Below are positions 30,830-40,225 of a stretch of 64,000 nt of DNA, in pieces. A program made the position numbers and the translations under genes. The stretch spans positions 96,499-160,498 of the forward strand of contig JAFIFW010000019.1 of the NCBI GenBank assembly GCA_020831825.1. The letters run 5' to 3'. Every line of letters starts with the position of its first letter. Position 1 is the stretch's first letter. Below the pieces are notes generated by a model. That model searched no databases and had not been told where the DNA came from. It worked only from the letters and a program-made list of their open reading frames with translations. Source of the stretch: Methylophaga sp. Lineage in GTDB: Bacteria > Pseudomonadota > Gammaproteobacteria > Nitrosococcales > Methylophagaceae.

Positions 30830-31316
30830 TTCGCTTTATAACGGACTCATTCTCAACCTGGCACCGACCGGCTGTGTTGCCAATAAGATCACCTCACCAA
30901 ACTTGCCGATGAGTCATAACGAGATCGTTGATGATGTCGCCGCCTGCATGGAGTTGGGTGTCCAAATGGTTCATCTTCATTCTCGTGATAATGGGGGTGG
31001 ACACTGCCCAGACCGCGAACCTTATGGGCGATTGATTGAGTCGATTCGAACACTGCCTGGTGGAAGGGTAGTGACGATTTGCGTGACCACCAGCGGACGC
31101 CATGATCCATCTTTCACCAGTCGGGTACGAGTTCTTGAATTGGATGGCATCAGTGTCAGAATGGAATTTAACCTATTGATGAGTAGAGATAAAAACGTGC
31201 CATCGAGCAATCTCGACATGGTCAAACAAATCCGAACGAACTGCGAAGAGAGTGGCCGTTCTTTCAGGCGCAAAAGTCAACTTAGCCAACAGCTCGCTTT
31301 GCAGATTCTGGATTGA
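30813..31316 (+). pseudogene. Truncated beta-keto acid cleavage enzyme (BKACE, DUF849)
   Basis: The N-terminal half is clear: LILNLAPTGCVANKITSPNL, NEIVDDVAACMELGVQMVHL, HSRDNGGG (the VHLHSRD metal site) and VVTICVTTSGRHDPSFTSR. After about residue 120 similarity fades, and the frame stops at 167 residues where the family has roughly 270-310, so later metal ligands and substrate residues are missing. The flippase gene begins at its last base. Probably a remnant cut by recombination; a short functional variant cannot be ruled out. Confidence 0.7.
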
Positions 31317-32767
31317 TGACATCACTCGCGCAAAAAACACTGACCGGCCTTATCTGGAATCTGGCAGAGCAATTTACCGTTCGGGGCATCACGGTAATTG
31401 TGACACTGCTTCTAGCGTATTTCCTTTCACCAGAGGACTTCGGTCTGCTGGCGATGATGGTGGTATTTATCAGTATTGCCTCAGCATTGATGGATTCAGG
31501 GTTTAAACAGGCTTTGATTCGACTGCCTGAGGCAACTCAAGTAGATTTCAACACGGCTTTCTATGCCAACATCGTGCTTGGCATTATTTCGTATTTGATA
31601 TTGTTTGCTGCTGCGCCATCAATTGCTGGATTTTACGAAGAAGAACGTCTGATAACCCTGATTCGTGTTGCTGGCTTAGTGGTTATTATTAACGCTTTCC
31701 AAGTCGTACAATATGCCAGATTAAGTCGGGCGTTGAACTTCAAAGTGCAATTCAGGGCGGCTTTTCCAGCCTCTATCTTGTCGGCGCTGGTTGCGATAAC
31801 AATGGCCTATCTGGGATTTGGTGTATGGGCTTTGATCGCACAAATGCTGGTATCAGCCTTTGTGGTCACCTTATGTCTGTGGTGGCAAAAGATCTGGCGG
31901 CCAACACTGAGTTGGTCTGCGAATTCGCTAAAATCCATGTATGACTTCGGTTATAAGCTATTTTTGTCCAGTCTGCTCGATACAGGTTTCAAAAATATGT
32001 ATGTGGTGGTGATAGCAAAGCTATTCACAACGAGCTTGGCCGGGCTCTACTTTTTTGCCGACCGCATACGTGAATTGGTGATATACCAGATAGTATCCGC
32101 AGTTCAAAAAGTCACATATCCCGCACTGGCGACTCTTCAACAGGAGCCAACAAGACTCAAGCAGGGATATAAAAAAGTCATTGCTGTAACAACATTTATT
32201 CTCTTTCCGCTCATTTTGTTCATTGCTGCACTTGCTGAATCAATTTTTCATCTTCTTCTGCCCGAAAAATGGTGGCCAGCATCCTTTTACCTGCAATTGA
32301 TGTGTCTTGCTGGTGTGCTTATTCCGGTTCATGCCATCAATCTCAACATTCTCCAGGTGCTGGGGCGATCGGATTTGTTTCTGTGGCTTGAAATAATCAA
32401 GAAAAGTATTGCCGTTTTGATTCTGGTAATCAGTTTTCGCTTTGGCATTATCGGCATTTTGATCGGGCAGATCATAAGTTCGGTGCTGGCCTATTTGCCG
32501 AACAGTTATTACTCGAAACGGCTCATCGATTATCCGGTGAGTGAACAGCTGACTGACTTCCTACCATGCCTTTTGCTGGCGGGCGGTATCGGTATTGTCA
32601 TCTGGTGGTTGCAAGCTGCACTGCAATGGCCTGACTTCATAAAGTTAATCGTGTTAGCTGCTCTGGCTGTTTCAGCTTATGTGATTGGGGCTTGGCTGCT
32701 GAGGTTACATGCACTTGAACTTGCCCAAAGGCTGATTGTAAATAGACTGAAAGGAAAAGCTGCCTGA
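31316..32767 (+). CDS. wzx: Wzx/WzxC-type polysaccharide flippase
   Basis: MOP-superfamily membrane transporter that flips undecaprenyl-linked repeat units to the periplasm. About 12-14 hydrophobic segments; N-terminus LAQKTLTGLIWNLAEQFTVR and LLLAYFLSPEDFGLLAMMVV are typical of WzxC/RfbX proteins, as is GIIGILIGQIISSVLAYLPN. It has 483 residues from the ATG at 31316 (a TTG at 31313 precedes it). Its TGA overlaps the next ATG. Confidence 0.92.
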   Translation: MTSLAQKTLTGLIWNLAEQFTVRGITVIVTLLLAYFLSPEDFGLLAMMVVFISIASALMDSGFKQALIRLPEATQVDFNTAFYANIVLGIISYLILFAAAPSIAGFYEEERLITLIRVAGLVVIINAFQVVQYARLSRALNFKVQFRAAFPASILSALVAITMAYLGFGVWALIAQMLVSAFVVTLCLWWQKIWRPTLSWSANSLKSMYDFGYKLFLSSLLDTGFKNMYVVVIAKLFTTSLAGLYFFADRIRELVIYQIVSAVQKVTYPALATLQQEPTRLKQGYKKVIAVTTFILFPLILFIAALAESIFHLLLPEKWWPASFYLQLMCLAGVLIPVHAINLNILQVLGRSDLFLWLEIIKKSIAVLILVISFRFGIIGILIGQIISSVLAYLPNSYYSKRLIDYPVSEQLTDFLPCLLLAGGIGIVIWWLQAALQWPDFIKLIVLAALAVSAYVIGAWLLRLHALELAQRLIVNRLKGKAA

Positions 32768-33681
32768 TGAGAAATTTGCGAAGCCAGGAAGAAATAATGG
32801 CCTCATGGAAAGGCGAGACGGATCAGCCGGTTGTTAGCATCTGCTGTACTACCTTCAACCACGAAGCCTATATTGAGGATGCATTGGAAGGTTTCTTGAT
32901 TCAAGAGACAGATTTTCCTTACGAAATTTTGATTCATGATGATGCTTCTACTGACAGAACTGCAAACATTATTCGTGACTATGAAGCTCAATATCCGAAA
33001 ATAATAAAAACCATTTATCAAACTGAAAATCAGTTCTCACAAGGTAAGCGCATAAATGCAGACTTCAATTTCACAAGGGCTTTAGGTGATTATTTGGCAA
33101 TATGTGAAGGAGATGATTATTGGGTCGACAAACTCAAATTGCAAAAACAGATACATTACCTCATGGATAATCCAGGTTATGTTCTAACCTTCACAGATGC
33201 CATAACATTTGATAGTGAGGGAGTTTTAGATACAGATTTTGGCGGAGCTAAAAAAGATCTATCTGCAGAGGAGTTAATTGTTGGAACGCCAATTAAAACC
33301 TTAACAACTTGTTTCAGAAATGTTTTCAAAAATAAAACTTGGCCAGTAGATCTTAGAAAAGCATTCTACGGTGATTTGACGGTATGGTCCCTGTTAGGTG
33401 ACCATGGAGCCGCTAAATATATGCCTGATATATCTCCTTCAATGTATAGAGTTCACGATGCGGGGATTCATTCTTCAACTAGTGCAAAAACACGTTACGT
33501 AAATTATTTGCAAACTTTAATATGCCTTTATGCTCATAGATTAAATGATTCTAATCAAAGAGGAACAAGGCTTTTATCAATAAAAATTATAAAGTATTTA
33601 GCAAAAGATTTATCCATACTAGATTTTTTAAAAATACTAATCAATAAGATTTTAATTTTGTTGAGATTTTCAAGAAAATAA
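32767..33681 (+). CDS. Family 2 glycosyltransferase
   Basis: GT-A fold transferase: VSICCTTFNHEAYIEDALEG at the N-terminus, EILIHDDASTDRTANI, and the metal-binding acidic motif CEGDDYWVDKLKLQKQ (residues about 115-130). It has 304 residues. Start ATG overlaps the wzx stop (ATGA). The second half of the gene and the next two are very AT-rich compared with the flanking housekeeping DNA, suggesting separate acquisition. Donor and acceptor sugars are unknown. Confidence 0.88.
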   Translation: MRNLRSQEEIMASWKGETDQPVVSICCTTFNHEAYIEDALEGFLIQETDFPYEILIHDDASTDRTANIIRDYEAQYPKIIKTIYQTENQFSQGKRINADFNFTRALGDYLAICEGDDYWVDKLKLQKQIHYLMDNPGYVLTFTDAITFDSEGVLDTDFGGAKKDLSAEELIVGTPIKTLTTCFRNVFKNKTWPVDLRKAFYGDLTVWSLLGDHGAAKYMPDISPSMYRVHDAGIHSSTSAKTRYVNYLQTLICLYAHRLNDSNQRGTRLLSIKIIKYLAKDLSILDFLKILINKILILLRFSRK

Positions 33682-33696
33682 AAAAGTAATTATTAA

Positions 33697-34734
33697 ATGA
33701 AAAGTTTTAGTCATAGATATAAAGATAAATTTGTTAGTGTGGTCCTGGCATCATTTAATGGCCAAGATTTTATAAAAAAACAATTGGAATCTATCCTTAA
33801 TCAGACGCATACAAACCTAGAAGTATTGGTGGTTGATGATGGTTCATCCGATAAAACCACTGAAATAATTAAAGAATTTTTGCTAAAAGATGAGAGGGTC
33901 CATTTCTTTCCGGCAGCTAAAAATCATGGGTTGGTTAAAAACTTTGAGCGTGGTTTAAAATTAGCTAAAGGTGAGTTTATCGCTCTCGCTGATCAGGATG
34001 ATATTTTTGATAAGTATAAAATTGAAAAACAGCTTTCTGCTATTATTGACGACGCTAAAGCAGATATGGTTATTACTGATCTTGAACTCATAGATGAAAA
34101 TGATAGAAAACTTGCTGAATCTATGTGGATGTTCCAAGGTATAGCTCCAGAAAAAACTTCGCCTTTTAGACGTTTGTGTATTGACAATTATGTGACGGGA
34201 TGTAGCTCATTGTTTTCTAGACGGTTATTGGAGCATGCAAGCCCTTTTCCGTCAGGCCTCAAAATCCATGATCAATGGCTAGCAGTGGTAGCAGCCAGAA
34301 AAGATGGTGGCGGAATAAAAATTTTAAATGAACAATTAACTCAATATCGGCAGCACAATCGTAATTTGATTGGTGCAAAACGGTCAAATAAGCTTAGTTG
34401 GTGTGATGTTGGAAGTAAGTTGTTTTCTTTAAATGAGCTTAAAGTTATAAGGGAAAACTCATCAAAAATATTCGATGAGAAACGTATTCGGATTATTTCC
34501 TTTTTTGAAAGATCGGAACTATTTGATGAGGATGAACTTACCTATCTAAAAAGCCTGGAAGAGCTTTTTTTTAATTTTTCAATAGAATCCAATAATCGAT
34601 CATTAAAGAGAATTTCATTGATGCCAAAGGCAGTTTATTTCAGTTTTTATGCAAGAAGCTTCTGGCAAACATTATTTAGGTTTGTTATTTTACTTGTTCC
34701 TCCAATAAATAAACGTCGACAAAACTCTCAATAA
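33697..34734 (+). CDS. Family 2 glycosyltransferase
   Basis: GT2 with VSVVLASFNGQDFIKKQLES, VVDDGSSDKTTEII and LADQDDIFDKYKIEKQ (the DxD-type site), then VTGCSSLFSRRLLEHA and IHDQWLAVVAA, features of rhamnosyl- and related transferases. It has 345 residues with a C-terminal basic/hydrophobic tail. Strongly AT-rich. It shares its last base with the next start codon. Confidence 0.87.
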   Translation: MKSFSHRYKDKFVSVVLASFNGQDFIKKQLESILNQTHTNLEVLVVDDGSSDKTTEIIKEFLLKDERVHFFPAAKNHGLVKNFERGLKLAKGEFIALADQDDIFDKYKIEKQLSAIIDDAKADMVITDLELIDENDRKLAESMWMFQGIAPEKTSPFRRLCIDNYVTGCSSLFSRRLLEHASPFPSGLKIHDQWLAVVAARKDGGGIKILNEQLTQYRQHNRNLIGAKRSNKLSWCDVGSKLFSLNELKVIRENSSKIFDEKRIRIISFFERSELFDEDELTYLKSLEELFFNFSIESNNRSLKRISLMPKAVYFSFYARSFWQTLFRFVILLVPPINKRRQNSQ

Positions 34735-35663
34735 TGTTCCCGAATAGTAATGATATGATGCAAAAAAAAATATCAATTTCAATGGCTACTTTTAATGGTG
34801 AAAAGTACGTGGTTGAGCAAATAAAAAGCTTTCTCTCACAGACCAGGCTGCCAGATGAAATAATAATCTCGGATGATTGTTCATCTGATGAAACTATATC
34901 AGTGATAACTAATGCACTTCAGAATTCTGGTATTGACTTAATAGTTAAAAATAATCCTCATCCCTTAGGATATGCGCAAAACTTCAATCAGGCCCTTGAG
35001 ATGGCTACTGGTAAAATAGTTTTTTTGAGTGATCAAGATGATTTTTGGATGCCAGAAAAAATAGAAAAAATAGCTAAAGTTTTTGAAGATAATTACTCGA
35101 TCGCATTAGTTATTCATGATTTGGAGTATTGTGATCAGGATCTAAAAAGATTAGGGCACACTAAAATTAAACGTCTTGCTAAATTTACGAACTTTCGAAA
35201 ATATCATGTAACAGGAATGGCTACTGCTATACGGCGAGATTTTTTGGCATTATGTCTTCCTGTACCAAGAGATTTTTTATCACATGATACGTGGATTCAT
35301 CTTTGTGCATATTATTCGGGAATGAAACTGGTAGTTCCCGATGTGTTAGCCTTGTATAGGCGCCATAATGATAACGCAACAGCTTCACAGTTCGTAAATA
35401 GTCCTGCTAGATTGAATAGGTTTCAACTAATTTTCAGTAAGTTAAAAGGCCTAGATTTTTCTATTCTTGAATTAAGTCTAGTTCGTCATCGACTCGTTTT
35501 TAAATGGCTTAATGATAACAAACAATACCTAGTAAAAAATCACAAGGTAAACAATAAAAAAATTCTGTTTTCCAGCTTTAAGTTAAAAACAAAGGTTTAT
35601 TCATTATCATTCGCAACGTTCATATACAGGAACATTTTAAAAGTTCGTAATTATTTTGTCTGA
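34734..35663 (+). CDS. Family 2 glycosyltransferase
   Basis: GT2 paralog of the previous gene: ISISMATFNGEKYVVEQIKS, IISDDCSSDETISVI, FLSDQDDFWMPEKIEKIA, VTGMATAIRRDFLAL and SHDTWIHLCAYYSGM. It has 309 residues. ATG at 34734; an ATG at 34749 would shorten it by 5 residues. AT-rich like its neighbour, with which it may have arisen by duplication. Specificity unknown. Confidence 0.86.
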   Translation: MFPNSNDMMQKKISISMATFNGEKYVVEQIKSFLSQTRLPDEIIISDDCSSDETISVITNALQNSGIDLIVKNNPHPLGYAQNFNQALEMATGKIVFLSDQDDFWMPEKIEKIAKVFEDNYSIALVIHDLEYCDQDLKRLGHTKIKRLAKFTNFRKYHVTGMATAIRRDFLALCLPVPRDFLSHDTWIHLCAYYSGMKLVVPDVLALYRRHNDNATASQFVNSPARLNRFQLIFSKLKGLDFSILELSLVRHRLVFKWLNDNKQYLVKNHKVNNKKILFSSFKLKTKVYSLSFATFIYRNILKVRNYFV

Positions 35664-35771
35664 TATGTATAATGAGACTTTGTTTGATCAAAAGCAACGA
35701 TCCTAAAAAGATCGCTGCATTCCATCTAATAAATGGAAAAATAATGAAATTGAAATGATTTTAAGTCATCC

Positions 35772-36218
35772 CGATATGCAGAGCGTATCATGCCTTGTTG
35801 GTGTAACCGCAAACTTTTTTGTAAATAGATGTGTTTTGATATGGTTGGCAATTTCATCGTAGCTTTGATGTCTGGTGGTGACATTGAATGGAACCAGCGA
35901 GCGGAGTTTTCCGGTGTGTCGCTTCTCTACTGTGATGATGTAAAGGTTTATCATCCTGCTCGGAAAACACTCAAGAGCCTCGTAAATAAATTTCGTCGCG
36001 TAGTGGGGGGAGGTTTTCAGCGAGCAAAAGAGAGTAAATCTCTGTTTCGGCTCGTGTTGTGGCATTTTATTCCGCCAGTCAGATACGGACGAGTTCTGCT
36101 TGATGATGGTAAAAAAACTCATGAAGTCATATTCGCGTGTCTGATTTTTTGGGTGATTAAAGTTACTATGCTCGGAGAGATTGCCAGACTCGCAGTGGGA
36201 GGGAAGCCACTCAGGTAG
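35772..36218 (+). pseudogene. 3' remnant of a family 2 glycosyltransferase
   Basis: VTANFFVNRCV in one frame continues after a one-base slip near 35835 as FDMVGNFIVALMSGGDIEWN, then RAEFSGVSLLYCDDVKVYHP, ARKTLKSLVNKFRRVVGGG and a C-terminal hydrophobic stretch. Intact relatives read this as one frame (xxNxFVRRxVFxxVGxFDxxLxSGGDxEW). The N-terminal nucleotide-binding half is absent, and about 110 bases upstream show no gene. The fragment is clearly not functional. Confidence 0.78.
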
Positions 36219-36233
36219 TGCTGCTTTTCATTT

Positions 36234-37397
36234 ATGATTCTCGTCAACTTATACAATCAGAAAGGTGCTGGCCCCTTAAACATATCCAGCAACCTTCTAA
36301 AACAAATAGAAGCTCATGCTGATAGTCGAGATGAGTTTTTGCTGTTATTGCCCGATATAAAAGCCTATGAGCAGTTCGTGGATAGCCGGTGCAATATAAT
36401 CAGGTTGCCATGTTACAAAACTATAGCGGCGAAGATTGTATTTCGAATTTATTTAGAGTTAATTGTTTTACCAAAGCTGATACGACGACATAGGATAGAT
36501 GCGATCCTTGCATTCGGTAATTTTCTTCTGACACCCTCAAGAATAAGAAAAGTAGTGCTTTTACATCATCCATATCTTGTTGATGATGCCTTGTTAAAAA
36601 AGCTGCCAATATTTGCTCGAGCAGCCGAGTACTGCAAACGTATGGCGTTTTTCCTGACTGTGCGTAACGTAGATGTCATGGCGGTTCAGAGTGACTACAT
36701 GAAAGAGCAGTTTTCCTCGAAGTACCCTAAGTCCAGTCATGCGGCTCAAGTCATTCCCAATCCTGTCAGTGATGCTATCAGCAAGGTCTGTTCTGATTTG
36801 AGTTACGCAGATTTGATTACGGAGCGACTTGCTACAATGAAGTCTCAGTTGAGATTAATTTATGTGAGCCGCTTTTATCCCCACAAGAACCACCGTTTTT
36901 TGATCGCTCTATCCGAAAGGCTCAACCAGAGAAATATCAAACATGAAATATTTGTGACTGTTGATCCTATCCTCAAGGGGGCGGGTGATTTTCTCGATAG
37001 CATCTCCAGTAAGTCCGTGTCGATTAGTAACATCGGCGAGCAATCTCAGGAGTTGTTGTCCGAGTTTTATGAATCTTCACATGCGATGATCTTTCCCTCC
37101 AGTGCAGAAACATTTGGTAATCCACTGATTGAAGCATTGGGCTTCGGTCTACCTGTTATTGCTCCAAAACTTGATTACGCTGTATCGGTTCTGAACGATG
37201 CTGGAATTTATTACGCCGAAGATGATGTGGAAGATTGTGTTGATCAGATATCCACTTTGTTCAAAGACCATGAGTTTTACCAGCAAGCTTCATCAATAGC
37301 ACTGCATCAGTTTCAGCGTTATCCAAATGTTAGTGACTGGTTTGCAATGTACCGTGGTGTAATCGAGGCACAACCAGGTCAACGAAATGCAAATTAA
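36234..37397 (+). CDS. Family 4 glycosyltransferase
   Basis: GT-B retaining transferase. The acceptor domain begins MILVNLYNQKGAGPLNISSN; the donor domain contains LRLIYVSRFYPHKNHRFLIA and the EX7E region MIFPSSAETFGNPLIEALGF, GLPVIAPKLDYA. It has 387 residues. It overlaps the following transferase gene by 11 bases. Specificity unknown; adds a sugar during repeat-unit assembly on the cytoplasmic face of the inner membrane. Confidence 0.9.
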   Translation: MILVNLYNQKGAGPLNISSNLLKQIEAHADSRDEFLLLLPDIKAYEQFVDSRCNIIRLPCYKTIAAKIVFRIYLELIVLPKLIRRHRIDAILAFGNFLLTPSRIRKVVLLHHPYLVDDALLKKLPIFARAAEYCKRMAFFLTVRNVDVMAVQSDYMKEQFSSKYPKSSHAAQVIPNPVSDAISKVCSDLSYADLITERLATMKSQLRLIYVSRFYPHKNHRFLIALSERLNQRNIKHEIFVTVDPILKGAGDFLDSISSKSVSISNIGEQSQELLSEFYESSHAMIFPSSAETFGNPLIEALGFGLPVIAPKLDYAVSVLNDAGIYYAEDDVEDCVDQISTLFKDHEFYQQASSIALHQFQRYPNVSDWFAMYRGVIEAQPGQRNAN

Positions 37398-38157
37398 GGG
37401 GCAACTGTCCATCTCTATTGTCAGTCACGGCCAAGCTAATCTGGTGTGTCAGCTTTTAGAGGACATGGCTAGACATCTTGATCAAAATGCTTTGCTTGAG
37501 ATTATAGTTACCTTGAATAAACCTGAATCCTTTGAATTCCCAAAAACTCAACTTCCAATCAGAACGATCTTCAATGACTCACCGAAAGGTTTTGCTGCAA
37601 ACCATAATCAGGCTTTTCGGCAATCTAAAGGTGAATATTTCTGTGTATTAAATCCTGACCTCAGACTTATTCATGACCCTTTCCCTGAACTGATAAACGT
37701 GCTTGAAGCGGGGCCTGTGGGAGCAGTCGCCCCATTTGTCACTAATAGCGCTGGTCAGTTGGAAGATAGTTTGAGGAAGTTTCCAACCATGAGTAGTTTG
37801 CTCACCAAACTGCTCGGTTTGAATAGAAATCACATTTCTATTGATGGAGAGGTGCCTGAAGTGGTTGATTGGGTTGGCGGAATGTTCATGTTATTCAAAA
37901 GACAGACATTCGAAGAACTTGGCGGCTTTGATGAAGGTTTTTTCTTGTACTACGAAGATGTTGATATTTGCACTCGGCTCTGGAAGTCAGGGAAGGCGGT
38001 TGTTGCATCGCCGAAGGTAAGCGTAATTCATGATGCCCAGCGTACTAGCCATAAAAACCTCAAATATCTGAAGTGGCACATCGCCAGCATGCTTAGATAT
38101 TTTGCCAAGCACTGGATGCGTCTTCCAAAAACATTTGATGTCAATTCACGTGAATGA
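37387..38157 (+). CDS. Family 2 glycosyltransferase (rhamnosyltransferase-like)
   Basis: LSISIVSHGQANLVCQLLED, NDSPKGFAANHNQAFRQSKG, FCVLNPDLRLIHDPF, VVDWVGGMFMLFKRQTFEEL and GGFDEGFFLYYEDVDICTRL resemble WbbL-type transferases. It has 256 residues. It overlaps both neighbours (11 bases upstream, 20 downstream), so the three genes are translated together. Because rmlBDAC lies 17 kb downstream, dTDP-rhamnose is a reasonable but unproven donor. Confidence 0.87.
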   Translation: MQIKGQLSISIVSHGQANLVCQLLEDMARHLDQNALLEIIVTLNKPESFEFPKTQLPIRTIFNDSPKGFAANHNQAFRQSKGEYFCVLNPDLRLIHDPFPELINVLEAGPVGAVAPFVTNSAGQLEDSLRKFPTMSSLLTKLLGLNRNHISIDGEVPEVVDWVGGMFMLFKRQTFEELGGFDEGFFLYYEDVDICTRLWKSGKAVVASPKVSVIHDAQRTSHKNLKYLKWHIASMLRYFAKHWMRLPKTFDVNSRE

Positions 38158-39115
38158 ATTAAACAAAGTCTCCATCACCGGCGCCACAGGTTTTATTGGC
38201 CTGGCTTTGGTCAAGCATCTGCTAGAGTCGAAAACCTTTGATGTTTCGGCGATATTGCGACAGAAAAGTGAGCTGATGTCAGCAGGTGTAGAGCAGTTTG
38301 AGGCTGGCGACCTCTCTGAATTATCGCAGGCAGACAATCGAAACGCCTTGGCTAGGCATTTACAACATATTGATACTGTCATTCATATGGCTGCCAGAGT
38401 ACATGTTATGAATGATACATCTGCTGATCCCCTGGCAGAGTTTCGTAAAATCAATGTAACGGCCACTCTTGAGCTGGCCAAAGTTGCCGCTGAGGCGGGC
38501 GTCAAGCGCTTTGTTTTTTTGAGCTCGGTAAAGGTCAATGGCGAGTCAACGCAACCGGCTATGCCTTTTACCGAAAATGATTCGCCTTTGCCTGAAGATG
38601 ATTATGCTCGATCGAAGCAGGAAGCCGAGATGGGCTTGAGGGAAATTGCCGAGGAAACTGGACTCGAAATTGTCATTATTCGCTTGCCATTAGTTTATGG
38701 CCCCGGAGTAAAGGGTAATTTTGCTGCCATGATGAGGTGGCTGCAAAAAGGCGTGCCTCTACCGCTGGGAGCTGTTCACAACCAACGTTCATTGGTGGCG
38801 CTCGATAATCTTGTCGACTTTATTCAGCTTTGTATAACGCGTCCTGATGCCGCGAATCAGACGTTTTTAATTGCCGATGGTGAAGATGTGTCAACCACCG
38901 AACTGCTGCGACGGGTTGCGATAGCGTGTGGCAAACGGCCTTGTTTATTGCCAGTACCGGTTAGCTGGATGCGGCTGGCAGCAAAATCACTTGGTAAGAC
39001 GGCTGTGGCTGATCGTCTATTTTGTTCATTGCAGGTGGATATCAGCAAAGCCCGGCATCAACTAGGATGGAAGCCGGTTGTCACAATGCAGCAGCAATTG
39101 GATAAATGTCGATAA
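38138..39115 (+). CDS. NAD-dependent nucleotide-sugar epimerase (WbpV-like)
   Basis: Extended SDR: VSITGATGFIGLALVKHLLE, HMAARVHVMNDTSADPLAEF, RFVFLSSVKVNGE and YARSKQEAE (catalytic YxxxK). WbpV-like proteins pair with WbpL-like initiating transferases; here no such partner follows, because a solo IS end and a foreign minus-strand operon begin right after it. The start is ATG at 38138; an upstream TTG frame start is rejected. It has 325 residues. Confidence 0.86.
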   Translation: MSIHVNELNKVSITGATGFIGLALVKHLLESKTFDVSAILRQKSELMSAGVEQFEAGDLSELSQADNRNALARHLQHIDTVIHMAARVHVMNDTSADPLAEFRKINVTATLELAKVAAEAGVKRFVFLSSVKVNGESTQPAMPFTENDSPLPEDDYARSKQEAEMGLREIAEETGLEIVIIRLPLVYGPGVKGNFAAMMRWLQKGVPLPLGAVHNQRSLVALDNLVDFIQLCITRPDAANQTFLIADGEDVSTTELLRRVAIACGKRPCLLPVPVSWMRLAAKSLGKTAVADRLFCSLQVDISKARHQLGWKPVVTMQQQLDKCR

Positions 39116-39131
39116 AGGGTAAGCGTTGGTA

Positions 39132-39173
39132 TGTAGTGATTCAGTGATCCCAGCCACCATTTTAGGAAGTAAT
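39132..39173 (+). mobile_element. Solo left-end remnant of the IS3-type element
   Basis: TGTAGTGATTCAGTGATCCC and the next 22 bases match, with scattered mismatches, the left end of the IS at 41788 (TGTAGTGGTTCACTGATCCC and onward). No transposase follows. The P450 stop codon (39162-39164, minus strand) lies inside this remnant. Confidence 0.75.
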
Positions 39174-40211
39174 TTCGAAAGACAGAAAAGCACCGTCCGA
39201 GGCAATTACAGAACGATGTGCAAATCCGTCTGAAAAATGTTGCTCGAAGATCTGTTGAGCCATGCCCAGAATGGTCAGAGAGAGTGATTTACCCACACAG
39301 ACATGTGCACCAACGCCATAGGCCAGGGATGAGGCGCTACTGTTTTGAGTGTAACGGTTGTTTTCTGGCTGATCTGCAGCAGGAACTAGCGATGTGAAAC
39401 AGACATCACCCGCATCAAAATTATTGCCGTCAATTAGAACAGCCTGTTTGCATATCCTAGAGACAAAAGAGGTGGGGCAGTAGCGATAGGAGTCTGAGGC
39501 AAAATCAGTGCTATCCGCCTCGCAAATACTGGCGCAGATCGAAGCCACCAAGGGGTCGTACCCCATGACGATCAGGCTTTGTACCAGCAGATGAGAAAAA
39601 TAATGCGGATCGTTTTGATCGGGGGGGGTATTGCCCTGATAAAGATACTTAAGTGCTGCATCCATAGCCGCCTGCCGGGATGGGTGGAAATAAATAAACC
39701 AAATGTTTTGTCGCCTATCCAGGCATTTAAGCGCGCGGCGCAAGGGTATCGACAATGCATGGGAAATCAATAAGCCAAGTGTGATCCGGGTTATCTTCTG
39801 GGCAAAATCGATGGCGGACAGGATATGCGATCGCCGTTTATAAAAATAAGTGTTCAGCCGGGGTTGCCATTCGAGCAGATGGGCTTCCAAATCGTTTGTA
39901 AGACGCTGAACAACTTTCTTTTCCGAGCGATGTGTTTCACCGTTCTTGAATAGCAGGTTGGCATCAAGGAAGGCTTGAATCCAATACAACGGCCTGTTTT
40001 TGCTTTTGTTCATGTCCAGGCCGGGTTGGAAGTAATTAAAGCTGGCAAAAGCTTTAGAGGTTAGGATCTTTCTGGATAACCCCGGATCGAATATCAAATG
40101 GATCTTATGGCCATCACTCTGGTAGTGCTCGATCAGATGTGGTTTGGCGTGTCTGGTGAGTGTTCTGTACTGGAAGGCTTCAGTTAGCGATTTTACGTGG
40201 TCTATTTTCAT
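39162..40211 (-). CDS. Atypical cytochrome P450
   Basis: Haem-thiolate oxygenase fold: the haem loop LAYGVGAHVCVGKSLSLTIL has the cysteine ligand at about residue 305, and the preceding CPTSFVSRIC resembles the region after the K helix. It has 349 residues, short for a P450 of about 400. The usual I-helix acid/Thr pair is not obvious; the corresponding stretch reads SLIVMGYDPLVASICASI. ATG at 40211 (AGGA upstream) is preferred to a TTG at 40229. Its last codons run into an IS-end remnant. With the ACP and hydrolase genes upstream it may oxidise an ACP-bound acyl chain; this is inference. Confidence 0.8.
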   Translation of the reverse strand: MKIDHVKSLTEAFQYRTLTRHAKPHLIEHYQSDGHKIHLIFDPGLSRKILTSKAFASFNYFQPGLDMNKSKNRPLYWIQAFLDANLLFKNGETHRSEKKVVQRLTNDLEAHLLEWQPRLNTYFYKRRSHILSAIDFAQKITRITLGLLISHALSIPLRRALKCLDRRQNIWFIYFHPSRQAAMDAALKYLYQGNTPPDQNDPHYFSHLLVQSLIVMGYDPLVASICASICEADSTDFASDSYRYCPTSFVSRICKQAVLIDGNNFDAGDVCFTSLVPAADQPENNRYTQNSSASSLAYGVGAHVCVGKSLSLTILGMAQQIFEQHFSDGFAHRSVIASDGAFLSFEITS

Positions 40212-40225
40212 ATCGGCATTTCCTG

